DNA from: Entoloma clypeatum | Lineage: Eukaryota > Basidiomycota > Agaricomycetes > Agaricales > Entolomataceae | Direction of reading: 5' to 3' | Length of the DNA: 64,000 nt | Assembly: GCA_963565915.1 (NCBI GenBank) | Contig: OY751494.1 | Span: 3,100,001-3,164,000 of the forward strand | In this document: piece by piece, positions 44,665 through 54,630 of the stretch | How positions within the stretch are numbered: position 1 is the stretch's first letter | Layout of the letters: every line of letters begins with the position of its first letter | The notes under the pieces: model-generated | Databases searched by the model: none | What the model was told of the DNA's origin: nothing | Seen by the model: the letters and a program-made list of their open reading frames with translations, nothing else | Program-made: the position numbers and the translations under genes

Positions 44665-45589
44665 TAGCTCCACTGCCAGGCCAGACTGCGTGAGATGATG
44701 TCCAAGAAATGATTCAGTATAATTACTCACGCGCATCCGTGAGGGCGGGGGGCAGTGTCGAACGCGCTGCCGGCGAAGTGTCACCCCTGGCTTCGCCGTC
44801 GCTGATGGGTCATTGCTGGGAGGTGGTTGCTCCTGGGCCAGTCGCCACATCGCCGTTCTTATCTTTGTCGTCCTCATCGTCACCGTCCACCTCTGTCTCT
44901 ACCTCTACATATTCAGTCGCCTTCGTCGCCTTCTGCCATGGTGCCTCCTTCGCCGGTTTCGCCTTTCGTGACGCACTGCGGCCCTCCATCTTGGTCTTCT
45001 TCTTCCTCTGAGGCGCCTCGCCACCAGTCAGGCATTTCCCCTTCAGCGTGTAGCAGGCATAACACGCTGCCGCAAACTTCTCCTTCTCACACGGCTGCGC
45101 CTTCAATTTGCACCTATCGCACGGGATGTCGTTGTATTTGCCGGTGTGGACAGGGGCTCGCCGAGTGTAATTTCTGTGGCCTTGCGTCGTCTCACCTCGG
45201 GCTGGTGCCGGTTGCTCGTCCTCATCACTGCTTGAAGCCACGGTTGGCTTCGACCTCAGCGTCATCTTCGCAGGTGCGTCCTTCGCCACCTTTCCCGTTC
45301 CTGCCTTTGCTGCACCCACTATCTTCTTCGCTGGTTGCTTCGCCGTCGCCGTTGTTGTCGCCGTTTTCTCGTTCGCCGTCGTTATTGTTGTCGCCGTCGT
45401 TTTCGCCATCGTCGTTTTTGCCGTTGTTGTTGCCGTTATCTCCTTCGCCGTTTCTGTCTTCTCCTTTGCCGTCGCCATCTTCTCCTTCGACAACTCGTCC
45501 ACCTCCATCTCCTCTGACCCCCCGCGCCGGGCTTCCCCTGTCTCCCTTGATCGCCTGCCATTCCCCTCCCCCTCCAGTTCCTTCGCTGT

Positions 45590-45740
45590 TTCCTTTCCCT
45601 TCGCTGTTTCCTTTCCCTTCGCTGTTTCCTTTCCCTTCGCCGTGTTCTTTCCCTTTGCCGTGTCCTTTCCCTTCGCCGTTTCTTTTCTCTTCGCCGGTTC
45701 TTTGCCCTTCGCCGGTTCTTTGCCCTTCGCCGTAAGGGGG
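45590..45740. repeat. 18-bp coding repeat in K4
   Basis: Units TTCGCTGTTTCCTTTCCC and variants, read on the minus strand as AKGKET. Lys/Glu-rich, probably disordered. Confidence 0.85.
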
Positions 45741-46167
45741 CATGGTGTTGGACGTCCACCCGCGGCTCCTGTCGGCACATTGCTTGGCCCAGCCAATGGT
45801 GCAGTGACAGGGGCCGTTGCCTCTTGTACCCGCAGGCTGTCAAACGTTGCCAGGGCGAGGCGTTGACCTTCCAGAAACCCGTCCTCTTTGCGCTTGTGGG
45901 CCCAGGACACGACGAACTGATTTATCCAGGCGAACCTGGCAAACGGTGCCGCCGGTTGCCCCGCCACTTCCTTGAACAATTTCAACTGTTCATGAAATAC
46001 GTTAGAATTGGGTCAATACAACGGCTCCGGGGGTTACTCACCAACTTTCCCTTCATCCCCTTTAACCCTTCAATGATGGTCCCATCAGCCATCCCCTTGC
46101 GAATGGTGGCGTCGAAACGGGCGAAGTCGGTGACAATGTCTTCGGTCTTGCAGGGAGTAGCGGACAT

Positions 46168-46357
46168 CTTGAGGGCGGTGTTGTGGAAATGTGTTGGTAG
46201 TAGGTAGGTAGATGAGTTGGAAACACGTGTAATCGCCGCTCGCCGTTGAATAAATGAAAAAAAACAAACTTTTATAACACGTGACTACTTCCGCCCTGAT
46301 CATTGTGATGATCGGCAACCTAATTCCCACCCGTCGCCTTCTTTTCTGCTACTCCTC
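46168..46357. promoter_or_regulatory. Divergent promoter region: K4 / K5
   Basis: 190 bp between two start codons in opposite directions. It contains an A-rich run at 46255-46268 and TTTATAACACG. Inferred from orientation only. Confidence 0.4.
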
Positions 46358-47179
46358 ATGTCTGCCCCATCCAACCAACCCCATCGTGATGTGCCGCCGG
46401 GCTATACGATAGGTACCACCCCAGATGGGCACGAGTATCTGGTGCCAAATTTCCTTGTCCCTGCCATGGATCTGGCCCTGAACATGGCAGAGATGCGGCG
46501 CTCTCTTGATGTTGAGCACGCCGCAGGAGGGGTGAGCTGTTCCCCATACCACCCACCACCACATTCCTTGACTCCATCCACCTCATGTGTGCGGATGAGC
46601 ATCGTCGCCGATATTTGTTGGCCGACAAGTTGTCGCCGGTCATTCGCCGATGCTCTTCGCCGATGCTCTTCGCCGGTTATTCGCCGTGCAGTGTTCGCCG
46701 GTCTTTTTGCCGAGCAGCCTTTTGCTATGTTTCGCCGATCAGCGGTCTTATTCATCCGGCTGACCTCCTTGCTCCTCAGCCCCTTTCTATGGAAGCCCTG
46801 TCTTCAGGCCTCATCAACCGGGGTACTGTCCCAGCACCCGCTGTACCAGTATGTCATTTCCCTCCCCTGTGTGTTTCGCTCTCACCGCTTTCTATAGGGT
46901 TTGAGCCATAGAGAACTTCTCGCGCTTCATGCGGAGGTCAAAGCCCTCCAGGCACAGCTGGGCATCAGCTACAAGGATGCTGCACACCGTCTGTACCATG
47001 CAGAGGTACACAGGATCCACACCCTTGACACTTCCCGGTGCCAGGCGGCTGACACCCGGCGAATGGTTGATGAGATGGTCAGCGACAATATCGCCGACAG
47101 GATCATCAATATAGATCGTGGGGCAATGCAGGAACAAGATGGGGAGGGTGCGGGTGGGCGGTTGGGCGATGGGGAATAG
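46358..47179 (+). CDS. KDZ companion gene K5, 151 residues, unknown
   Basis: Exon 1 46358-46531 (58 codons, MSAPSNQPHRDVPPGYTIG) and exon 2 46898-47179, joined in phase 0 (GTGAGC ... TATAG). The 366-nt intron is long and full of TTCGCCG words. The protein has a helical middle (HRELLALHAEVKALQAQLG, SYKDAAHRLYHAEVHRI) and an acidic/Gly end. I do not recognise it. Divergent from K4. Confidence 0.6.
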
Positions 47180-47841
47180 GTACATTAGGTATTGCAATGT
47201 AAAATAGGATAACGTGAAACACCTCCTGGTTTGTAACAGATGACTGTTGTCGCCGGCTTGATTCCTCGCCGACATCCTTTCGACATCCTTTCACCGACAT
47301 TCTTTCGCCGATCCTTCCTTTCGCCGCCCTTCCTTTCGCCGGTAAACCTTTTCGCCGGTCCTTCCTTTCGCCGGTGACCATCGTTTCGCCGACCATCATT
47401 TCGCCGGTACATGTTCGCCGTGTCGCCGGTCTCAGGACATGTCTTGTGCCGGCGACACGTCCAGGCGAGATCAATGTCTCATGCCGCGACGGACTACTCC
47501 GTCAAGATGACAATGGCAATCCTGGTGTCGGCCGCATTGAGGGCCGCATTGAGTGTTGTCGCCGGCCACCTTTCGCTGGTCCTTTTCAACCTTTTCGCCG
47601 GTGACCATTGAGTTTTTTCGCCGGCCACGTTTCATTTGAGGGTCGCCGGCTGGATTGACATCGTCACCGGCCAACATTTGACTGTCGATTGATGTGTTGT
47701 CGCCGGCCACATTTCATTTGACTGTCGTCGGCCGATCGTTGTCGCCGGCTGCATTGACTGTCGCCGGCTGCATTGAGTTTGTCGCCGGGGGCATAGAGTT
47801 TGTTGCCGGCCACATTTCATTCTGTCGCCGCCCGCCGTGGC
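47180..47841 (+). repeat. TTCGCC-rich subterminal region with transposase scrap
   Basis: No gene. Arrays of TTCGCCGGTCCTTCC-like words at 47280-47420 and GTCGCCGGC words at 47640-47840. Bases about 47400-47515 are an inverted, diverged copy of the start of transposase exon 5 and the end of intron 4 (encoding LCRRHVQARSMSHAATDY). Confidence 0.75.
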
Positions 47842-47944
47842 GAATTTGCTGGTGCTCTAGCGAATTCGCTGCTTCCATAATTTACCATACAGTGTATGCG
47901 TTCGCTAGACTGTATATTACAATACAGTGTAGGTTGACTACCTG
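47842..47944 (+). repeat. KDZ right terminal inverted repeat
   Basis: Inverted partner of 32596-32698, followed by GACGGGG and the continuation of E'. Confidence 0.9.
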
Positions 47945-48319
47945 GACGGGGAGGTTGGACAATGAGTGAAGCCGGATATGCATCTGTCAATGAAGGAGGT
48001 CGGCAAGGGAAGTTTCGAGGGCATGGATCTGGTCTCTCATAGAGAGTGCTTTGTTCATAAGGGCAGAAATGGCAGGGTTGATGTCAACGGTGGAGGTGGA
48101 AGCGGTGGTGACATTGGACATGCTGGAGAGGATGTTGGAAAGGTAGAAGAAGAATGGGGAGGCTATATTGGGCAGGGGAGTAGACTAGAGTGGAGAACTC
48201 AGTGTGCGTTTGACTGATGAGGTCGGTACTGCCATGGGTTTTGAGAACTCGTCTTTTATCGTGGACGAGACGGGTTCTGCCGATGGAAATCACAGATCAA
48301 ATCCTGAGCGTTCTGAACA

Positions 48320-49040
48320 TTAGCTCGAGGTTCCCATGTGTTCTCTTCTGGGCCATTCTTCCCACTGGACGAGGTACTGGATCTTTCCACGGAACTTTTG
48401 AGAGTCTAGGATCGTAGACACAGGATGTAAACCGTAGTTGAGGTAGAATGGGGTGTGCTTCGTTGCCTGATGTTCTTTGTCATTGTACTGGAACTCTGCG
48501 ATTGCGATCCATTCAGCCCAATCATCCTGTAGATGGTTGACAAAGTTTCGTAAGAACCCTTCCATCTCCTGATGTGATCGCTCGGCCTGTCCGTCAGTCT
48601 GTGGGTGGTATGCGGTGGACAGGTTCCTTTTGATCCCTAGCATGTGGCAGAGTATCTCCATGAACTTCGCGGCGAACTGCGGTCCCCTATCGCTGATGAT
48701 CTTCTTGGGGATCCCATGAAGCTTCCATATCTGATCCCGATAGATCTTGGCTAATCCTTCAGCTGATAATTCCACGGTTGTCAGAATGAGTGAGCATCTT
48801 CGAATGTCTATCCGTGATGACCAGAATTGCATTTTTTCCATCAGATTCTGGTATTGGTCCCACAATGTCGATCCCTATGTCTTCCCATGGGTGACTTGGT
48901 GCTGCATGGGGATGTAGCGGAGCATGTTGCTTCTGTCAGTTGATATTGTTGTGTTGACAAGTGTCGCAACCCTTCACATACTTCTTCACATCATGCAGGA
49001 TGGTAAGGCCACCAGTAGGTGCGAGTGAGGAGTTCATGTG
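48320..49040 (-). pseudogene. E' integrase, broken
   Basis: Reads GIPKKIISDRGPQFAAKF and AYHPQTDGQAERSHQE, the second Asp and the Glu of the integrase, preceded by a CDTCQ zinc-finger region. A deletion joins NYGLHP directly to the chromodomain segment [19 protein letters not shown] frameshift near 48800 separates the first Asp. Confidence 0.85.
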
Positions 49041-49079
49041 TTCAGTACTGTTAGTGTTTCTAAGTCCAGTCTCAAGAAC

Positions 49080-49801
49080 TGTTAAGTAGGTGAAAAGTCG
49101 GAGCTTCGTCGGAGTCCGTCGGAGGTCGGACGTAGGACTGAGGCCGGAGCGGAACTCCGGGAATGCGGAGGAACGACGAAGGGGAGGGACGTGGCTTCAA
49201 CGTATGTGTTGCGCCGCCGTTTGTTGGATAAGGTGTCCCAATTTCAGGAGGTCGGAGGAGAGGTCGGAGATGTAGAGGTCCTCGGAAAGATCTCGGTGAG
49301 AGACACGTTGATGTGGAAATGGTCGGACGACGTCGGACTTGTGACTTGGACACAGTACTGAGCTCGTCGAAGGGTAACGATGGAGGAAGAGCAGTAGATG
49401 AGGATGTCGTCGGCGTATTGTACCACAGCGAGGATCTCTGGCATGAACGGGGAGTAGAGGAGTGAACTTTGTTGATATTCGAACTGAGGAACTACAGGTA
49501 TGGTACAAGCTTAAATATCTAAATGAGATTACTTTACGGAGATGGTCGGAGTAGGTCCGGAGTTGTGGCGTAAGTTGCCAGCGACTGTAACGAACATCGG
49601 AGATGTCGGTCAACGGACCATGCGGAAAAGGCGATGCATAAGTAAACGGGAATATGAATATGAAATGCATAAAGGCATGGAGTTATGAATATGAAATGCA
49701 CGATGGCAACGTGCGGAGATGCGGAGGTAACGGATGTCCGGAAAGTCCGGAAAGTCGGAGGACGATCGGAGTGGATCGGAGATTCGGAGACGGATATAAC
49801 A
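49080..49801 (-). repeat. 3' LTR of A3
   Basis: 722 bp; on the minus strand TGTTATATCC ... CTTAACA, preceded by the purine tract CCTAAGAGGGGAATAC. Confidence 0.95.
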
Positions 49802-49882
49802 GTATTCCCCTCTTAGGTCTGACACCCATGGAAGACCGCGAGAAAATAAACAAGGTCATGTAGTCTCGGTTATTTAACGGAG

Positions 49883-50855
49883 ATGAGCGGCTTTCAAGGG
49901 TTTCTTCCAGTTACCACCAACATGCCCCAAGGCTCGAGCACACAGCCCCCCCGATCCAGCGCCAACCTAGACGACTCTGAAGAGGAGCTCCTGCGCCGTC
50001 TGGCGCAGATACGCAAGGAAAAGGAGGAGGCGGAGGCAAGGAAGAAGGCGGAGGCCGAGAGGAGGGCGAGGGAGGCAGAGGCGAAGAAGAAGGCAGAGGC
50101 GAAGAAGAAGGCAGAGGCGGAGGCGAAGGCAGAGGCAGAGGCGGAGAGGAAGAGGGCGAAGAAGGCGGGAAAACAGAGGGCGGAGAGCGGAGCGGAGGAA
50201 TCGGAGGTCCGGGGGGAGGCGTGTCAGGCCTGTGCGCAGGCGAAGGTGGAGTGCAAGTGGCCATTGTGAGTACCCGCTTTTTTTTCATCTTCTTTTTCTT
50301 ACTGACAGTCTCCTTAGGCAGGGGAAAGGCACCGCATGCCAGCGGTGTAAAGACGGCAAACGGGTTTGCCTGAAAACCGGCGAGACGAGGGCGAAGCGGA
50401 AACGGGGGAAGACGGAGGAGGCCGTCGCGGAGGTCGCAGGCCCGAGCGGGGCAAAGAACTGCTGCGGCGCAGGGGTCGCGGAGGAGCTCCGGGAGCTCCG
50501 GGAGGCTCTGGAGGAGAGAGAGGAGCGGTTGGCGAGGGTCGGTTGGGCGCTGCTCCGGCAGCTGCAAATTTTAAACAACCACCTCGCCTACCGGAACTTC
50601 TTGCTGGAGGCGGCGGCTCCGGAGTCGGAGGATGACGGAGGGGAGGCGAAAAGTGCGGAAGAGGACGAGGAAGAGGACGAGGAGAAGGACGAGGGGTTGG
50701 ACGAGGGGGAGCTTGCGGAACTGCAAGCAGAGAAAATGGAGGAGGAGAAAAAGCAGGCGAGGAAAGCGGAGGAAGAAACAGGGGAAAAAACGGAGGAGTC
50801 GGAGGAAGGGTCGGAGAATGAGGGTCCGCCGGCCAAAAAGGCCAAAACCCAGTAG
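49883..50855 (+). CDS. A3 antisense accessory gene: Zn cluster + coiled coil
   Basis: Runs opposite to the retrotransposon, between the 3' LTR and pol. Exons 49883-50265 and 50318-50855, 52-nt intron (GTGAGT ... CTTAG), 306 residues. Order: Met-rich start; Ala/Glu/Lys-rich helix (about 30-95); a six-Cys cluster split by the intron, C-x2-C-x6-C-x10-C-x2-C-x6-C (CQACAQAKVEC, CQRCKDGKRVC), the spacing of fungal Zn2Cys6 DNA-binding domains; heptad-like helix (ELRELREALEEREERLARV); acidic stretch; basic end PPAKKAKTQ. Likely a nuclear DNA-binding protein. The stop lies 70 nt from the pol stop, tail to tail. Intact only here; A1 and A2 carry broken versions. Confidence 0.75.
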
Positions 50856-50925
50856 CCCCTCCCCCCTCTAGTTTCTTTTCATTATTTTTTATTATTTTTT
50901 TGCAATATGAGAGTCTTGCGTGCTT

Positions 50926-53900
50926 CTATAGGTGTGATAAGGGGCCCGGTTTCTCCGGATACGCGGAGTGGAAGTCCGCGACTAAGTCCGTCGCGTGTTC
51001 GAGTTCCGTGGCGGGTAGCCAGGACTGTTCCTCATCGGTTCCTTCATAGCCTAGCCAACGGACTAGGTAGAGCAGTTTGCAAGAACGCCGACGATCCAGT
51101 TTGGTGTCAAGGATTTCGGCGATTTCGTATTCCACTTCTCCTTCAACGTCGACCGGAGGAGGCGGAGTTACTGTCCGGTTCAGAATGTCGTTCGGAACAG
51201 ATGGCTCCAGCATGGAGATGTGGAAAACGGGGTGAACACCGCGTATGGTGTCCGGAAGTCGGAGGGTGTAAGAGTGTGTACCATTCCTGGCAAGGATGTC
51301 AAAGGGGCCAAGGTACTTTTCAGACAGCTTTTTGGAGGGTCGTGTAGTGCGGAAAAACTTAGCCTTCACAAAAGCTTGCTGTCCTACTTCGAGCGGAGGG
51401 GGCGGAGCACGCCGGAGATCGGCGGGGCCTTGATAACGTCGTTGAGCTTCTAGGATTGTAGATTTGAGTTCTTGGTGAAGCTCGTCCAGGTCTACGACGA
51501 ATTGTCAGGCACGGGCGGATGCGAGGTCGCGCTCCGGATGGACGGAGAGGTTCGGATGATAACCTTTATTGGCAAAGAAGGGCGAGATCCCGGTCGTAGC
51601 ACTCGGAGCATTGTTGTACGCGAACTCCGCAAGCGGAAGTAGTTCGGACCAGTTGTCCTGTTGATAGTTACAGAAAATGCGGAGGTACTGTTCCAAGGTC
51701 TGGTTGGTACGTTCGGTTTGACCGTCGCCTTCAGGATGGTAGCCAGAGGTGAAGTGCAGAGTCATGTTGAGGGCTTTTCCGAGGGAGCGGAAAAAGCGGG
51801 AGACGAACTCCGGGCCTCGGTCGGAGGTGACATGCTCCGGTACTCCGTGCTTGGAGAACACATGCAGGATGAACAAGGTGGCTAGATCTTCGGAGGTGCA
51901 GTGGATCATAGTCGGAACAAAAATGCTTTGTTTTGTCATTCGGTCAACAATAACAAGGATTGCGTCAAAACCGCCAGAGGTCGGAAGTGTCTCAATGAAG
52001 TCCATGGATATGGAGTTCCACGGAAGGTTCAGAACTGGGAGTTGCTTGAGCATACCATAGGGCTTGTGGCATTGAGGTTTAGAGCACATGCAAGTGGTGC
52101 AGGATTTGCAGTACTTTTTGACAAAGTCTCAAACACCAGGCCAAGTATAATCTCGTTGAATGAGACTAACTGTCTTGTTCTGTCCGGGGTGTTCTGAGAG
52201 AATATGGTCGTGCTTGTTGCGGAGGATGCGGAGCCAGAGGTTATCGGAGTTGGGGACATAAATGCAACCACTATGACGGAGGAAACCGTCGGAGTCTATG
52301 GACCAGTGCGGTTTGGGCTCCTTGAGATGGTCGGCATAGATTGGGTCGGATGGGAGTGAACAGAGGATGTCGGAGTGCAACTGTTCAATGTCCATTATGA
52401 CTGTGGCACGGAGAACAGGGGTGAACAACTCCGTAGCTCGGAGAGATGCGGACAGCTGTTCTTGGGAAAAGACTGGTCGGAAGTTGCTTGGGTTTACCAA
52501 TGCATAGTCGCTATTCCCCTCTTTGGGATAGATGTCCCATCGTCTAGTCAAAGAGTCCGGCTTGGTACTGAGACGTCCGGGGCGGAAGCGAATCAAGAGA
52601 TTGAACTGAGAGAGGAACTCGGACCACCGGGCCTGTCGGCGGGTGAGAACCTTTGTAGTGGCGAAATACTCCAGGTTCTTGTGGTCCGTGACAACGTCGA
52701 TCGGAGCAGCGGAGCCTTCAAGGTAATGTCGCCATACCTTGAATGCTTCATGGATAGCAAGTAACTCCTTGTCGTGCGTGTCGTAGTTGAGTTCCGGGGC
52801 GGTGAAGGTGCGGGAGTGGAACGCTACTGGGTGTATCTCCTCGTCGGAGGTCCGGATGGACAAAATAGCACCAAGTGCGTAGTCGGAGGTGTCCGTCTCG
52901 ATGATAATAGGTCGATCAGGAATCCAATGAGTGAGGACCGGTGCTTTGGTAAACGCGAGCTTCAACTCGTTGAACGCACTCCGTGCGGAGTCGGAGAAAC
53001 GGAACGGAGTACCCTTCCGGGTGAGTCGGGTGAGCGGAACAACGATGTCCGAATAACCGTGGATGAAACGTCGATAGAAATTTGCGAATCCTAGGAAAGA
53101 CTGTACGTCCTTCACTTTCCGAGGTTCAGGCCACTCTTGAATGGTCTTCACCTTGGTTTCGGACATGCGGAGACCGGAGGGAGAAAGGATGAAACCAAGA
53201 TATTCGACTGTGTCGACAGAAAATTCGCACTTGTCGGAGCGGACGTAAAGTCCGTTCTTGCGGAGACGTCGGAGAACTTCCTTGACATCGTCGGGGTGCT
53301 TGGCGGGGTCGTCGGAGTAAATGAGAATGTCGTCAAGGTAGACCACCACTGTAACATCGAGGAGGTCACTGAAGATGTCATTCACAAATCGCTGAAAAGC
53401 AGCAGGGGCGTTGGATAGTCCAAAAGGCATAACAAGCCATTCAAACGATCCGTAATGAGTGCAGAAAGCGGTTTTCCATTCATCTCCGTCGGCAATGCGG
53501 ACAAGATGATATGCATGCCGGAGATCGAGAGTGGTATAAACACGCGCTTTTCCGGCAGTGGAAAGGAGGTCGGAGATGAGCGGAAGAGGGTATCGATCCT
53601 TCTTGGTAACTTTGTTCAGGCCCCGATAGTCGACGCACAGGCGGAGGGAACCGTCCTTCTTTCAGACAAAGAGGACCGGAGCGCCATGCGGAGAGCGAGA
53701 GGGGCGAATGAAGCCAATGGCCAAATGTTCGTCTATGAAGTTTCACAGGGCAGATAGTTCGGATTGTGAAATGGAGTACATAGGGCCAATAGGGGGAGTC
53801 GATCCGTCTTCTAACTCAATGCGGAGGTCATACGGACGATGCGGAGCGAGGGTGTCTGCTTTTGTCTTGCTAAAAACATCGGCAAAATCGTGATATTCCT

Positions 53901-54630
53901 CTGGGATATGGGAGAGGTCCGGAGGTTCCTCGGACATAGAAACGGATTGGGCGGAGATCGTGTGGTCGGAGAGGTGAATTCGGAAGGATTGGGCACCCGG
54001 AAGTTTGCAGGCGCGCACAAATGCGGCTGCATTTATCAATGCAATATTCGGAACAATGTCCGGAGTAGCAGCGGGTGTGCCGGAGTCGGAGGTCGGAGTA
54101 TCGGGAGAGGTCTGCGGAGGTAGCTGAGCTGACCTGGCAGAAGACGTCAAGGTCGGAGACTCCTTCAAGAGCTGTGGACGGAAAGTAATACTGCCCAATA
54201 CCCAGTCAATCATAGGATTGTAGCGGGTGAGCCAGTTGTATCCAAGAACCATAGAACAGGAGGAATCGAGCGGAGTCACGTAGGCTGTAATGGCCATATA
54301 TTCACCGGAGGAAAAGTATACAGGGAGATCAACCGCCTGAGTAATGACGGAGTTGGACGTTCCATCAAATAATTTAAGTTCGATCGGAGGTATGGAGGTG
54401 AAAGGGAGTTTATAGGATGAAGCATAACGGGAGTCAATAAAACAATGAGTAGAGCCGGAGTCCACAAGGGCGGCTATCGGAGAAGAATCGGAGATAAGCG
54501 GAGATGTAAGTCGGACACGGAGGGAATTGGGATCGGAAAGAGCGGAAGCGTTGAGTAGAGCGGTAGTACGGATGGGTTCAACGCAGTCCTCAGGCCGTAC
54601 AGAGTCCTGTGGACTGCCCGCTAATTTTTT
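50926..54630 (-). pseudogene. pol: A3 pol with four in-frame TGA codons
   Basis: Pol is entered in the -1 frame before the gag stop. Protease DSGSTHCF near 54463; RT with [11 protein letters not shown] near 53425 and YLDD near 53340 (catalytic pair present); RNase H with [13 protein letters not shown] near 52890; integrase with SDRGPEFVSRFF near 51810 and GYHPEGDGQTERTNQ near 51735; chromodomain (YLVRWLGYEGTDEEQSW) near 51060. TGA codons stand after SAL (53743), PVLFV (53660), PGV (52129) and ARA (51505). The last three are shared with A1, and the last two also with A2. Confidence 0.88.
54583..54630 (-). promoter_or_regulatory. Probable -1 frameshift signal (A3)
   Basis: Minus-strand heptamer AAAAAAT (54624-54630) followed by TAG, 6-nt spacer and the hairpin 54583-54617 with 7-bp and 4-bp stems; same as in A1. 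Confidence 0.72.

Larger units (their letters stand above)
41824..46167 (-). pseudogene. KDZ companion gene K4: Zn2Cys6-like, coiled coil
   Basis: Exon 1 46167-46042 (MSATPCKTEDIV), 56-nt intron, exon 2 from 45985: LFKEVAGQPAAPFARFAW, a long AKGKET repeat, then a six-Cys cluster C-x2-C-x6-C-x8-C-x2-C-x6-C (CDRCKLKAQPC, CYACYTLKGKC) near 45100-45030. After TGA at 44810 and an unresolved stretch, a coiled-coil segment follows (43020-42663: LEGQINKLTNRFNWILEGAN, LEGLNVRLTDIENYL). The C-terminal part (42292-41824) ends in a basic GKRGRKRK. Tc1-2 and a solo LTR are inserted in it. Removing the solo LTR restores the frame. Probably nuclear and DNA-binding. Confidence 0.6.
32596..47944 (-). mobile_element. 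KDZ DNA transposon, about 15.3 kb
   Basis: Long terminal inverted repeats (32596-32698 and 47842-47944, about 103 bp, few mismatches) contain CAACCTACACTGTATTGTAA. GACGGGG flanks both ends (32589-32595 and 47945-47951); 8-base duplications with one change are also possible. It carries a KDZ transposase gene, at least four companion genes, an intact Tc1 element and a solo LTR. It interrupts the accessory ORF of E'. Class: Kyakuja-Dileera-Zisupton, recognised from the transposase motifs. Confidence 0.9.
31979..49049 (-). mobile_element. Gypsy element E', split by the KDZ transposon
   Basis: Same family as E. From right to left on the minus strand: integrase (about 49040-48320), part of a chromodomain, the accessory ORF, KDZ insertion (32596-47944), the rest of the accessory ORF and the type B LTR (31979-32359). 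Comparison with E at 26800-26850 shows the uninterrupted sequence. It is truncated at the right where MITE G begins. Confidence 0.85.

Noticed and set aside
32596..47944. Search for a TET/JBP dioxygenase gene, known from some fungal KDZ elements
   Set aside because: No HxD...H dioxygenase motif set was found in any frame I read.
50926..54630. Recoding of TGA as an amino acid in chromovirus A pol
   Set aside because: Expected residues at the sites differ (Trp and Arg), and other stops in A1 are clearly mutations; inherited defects are simpler. The sharing is kept as a finding.
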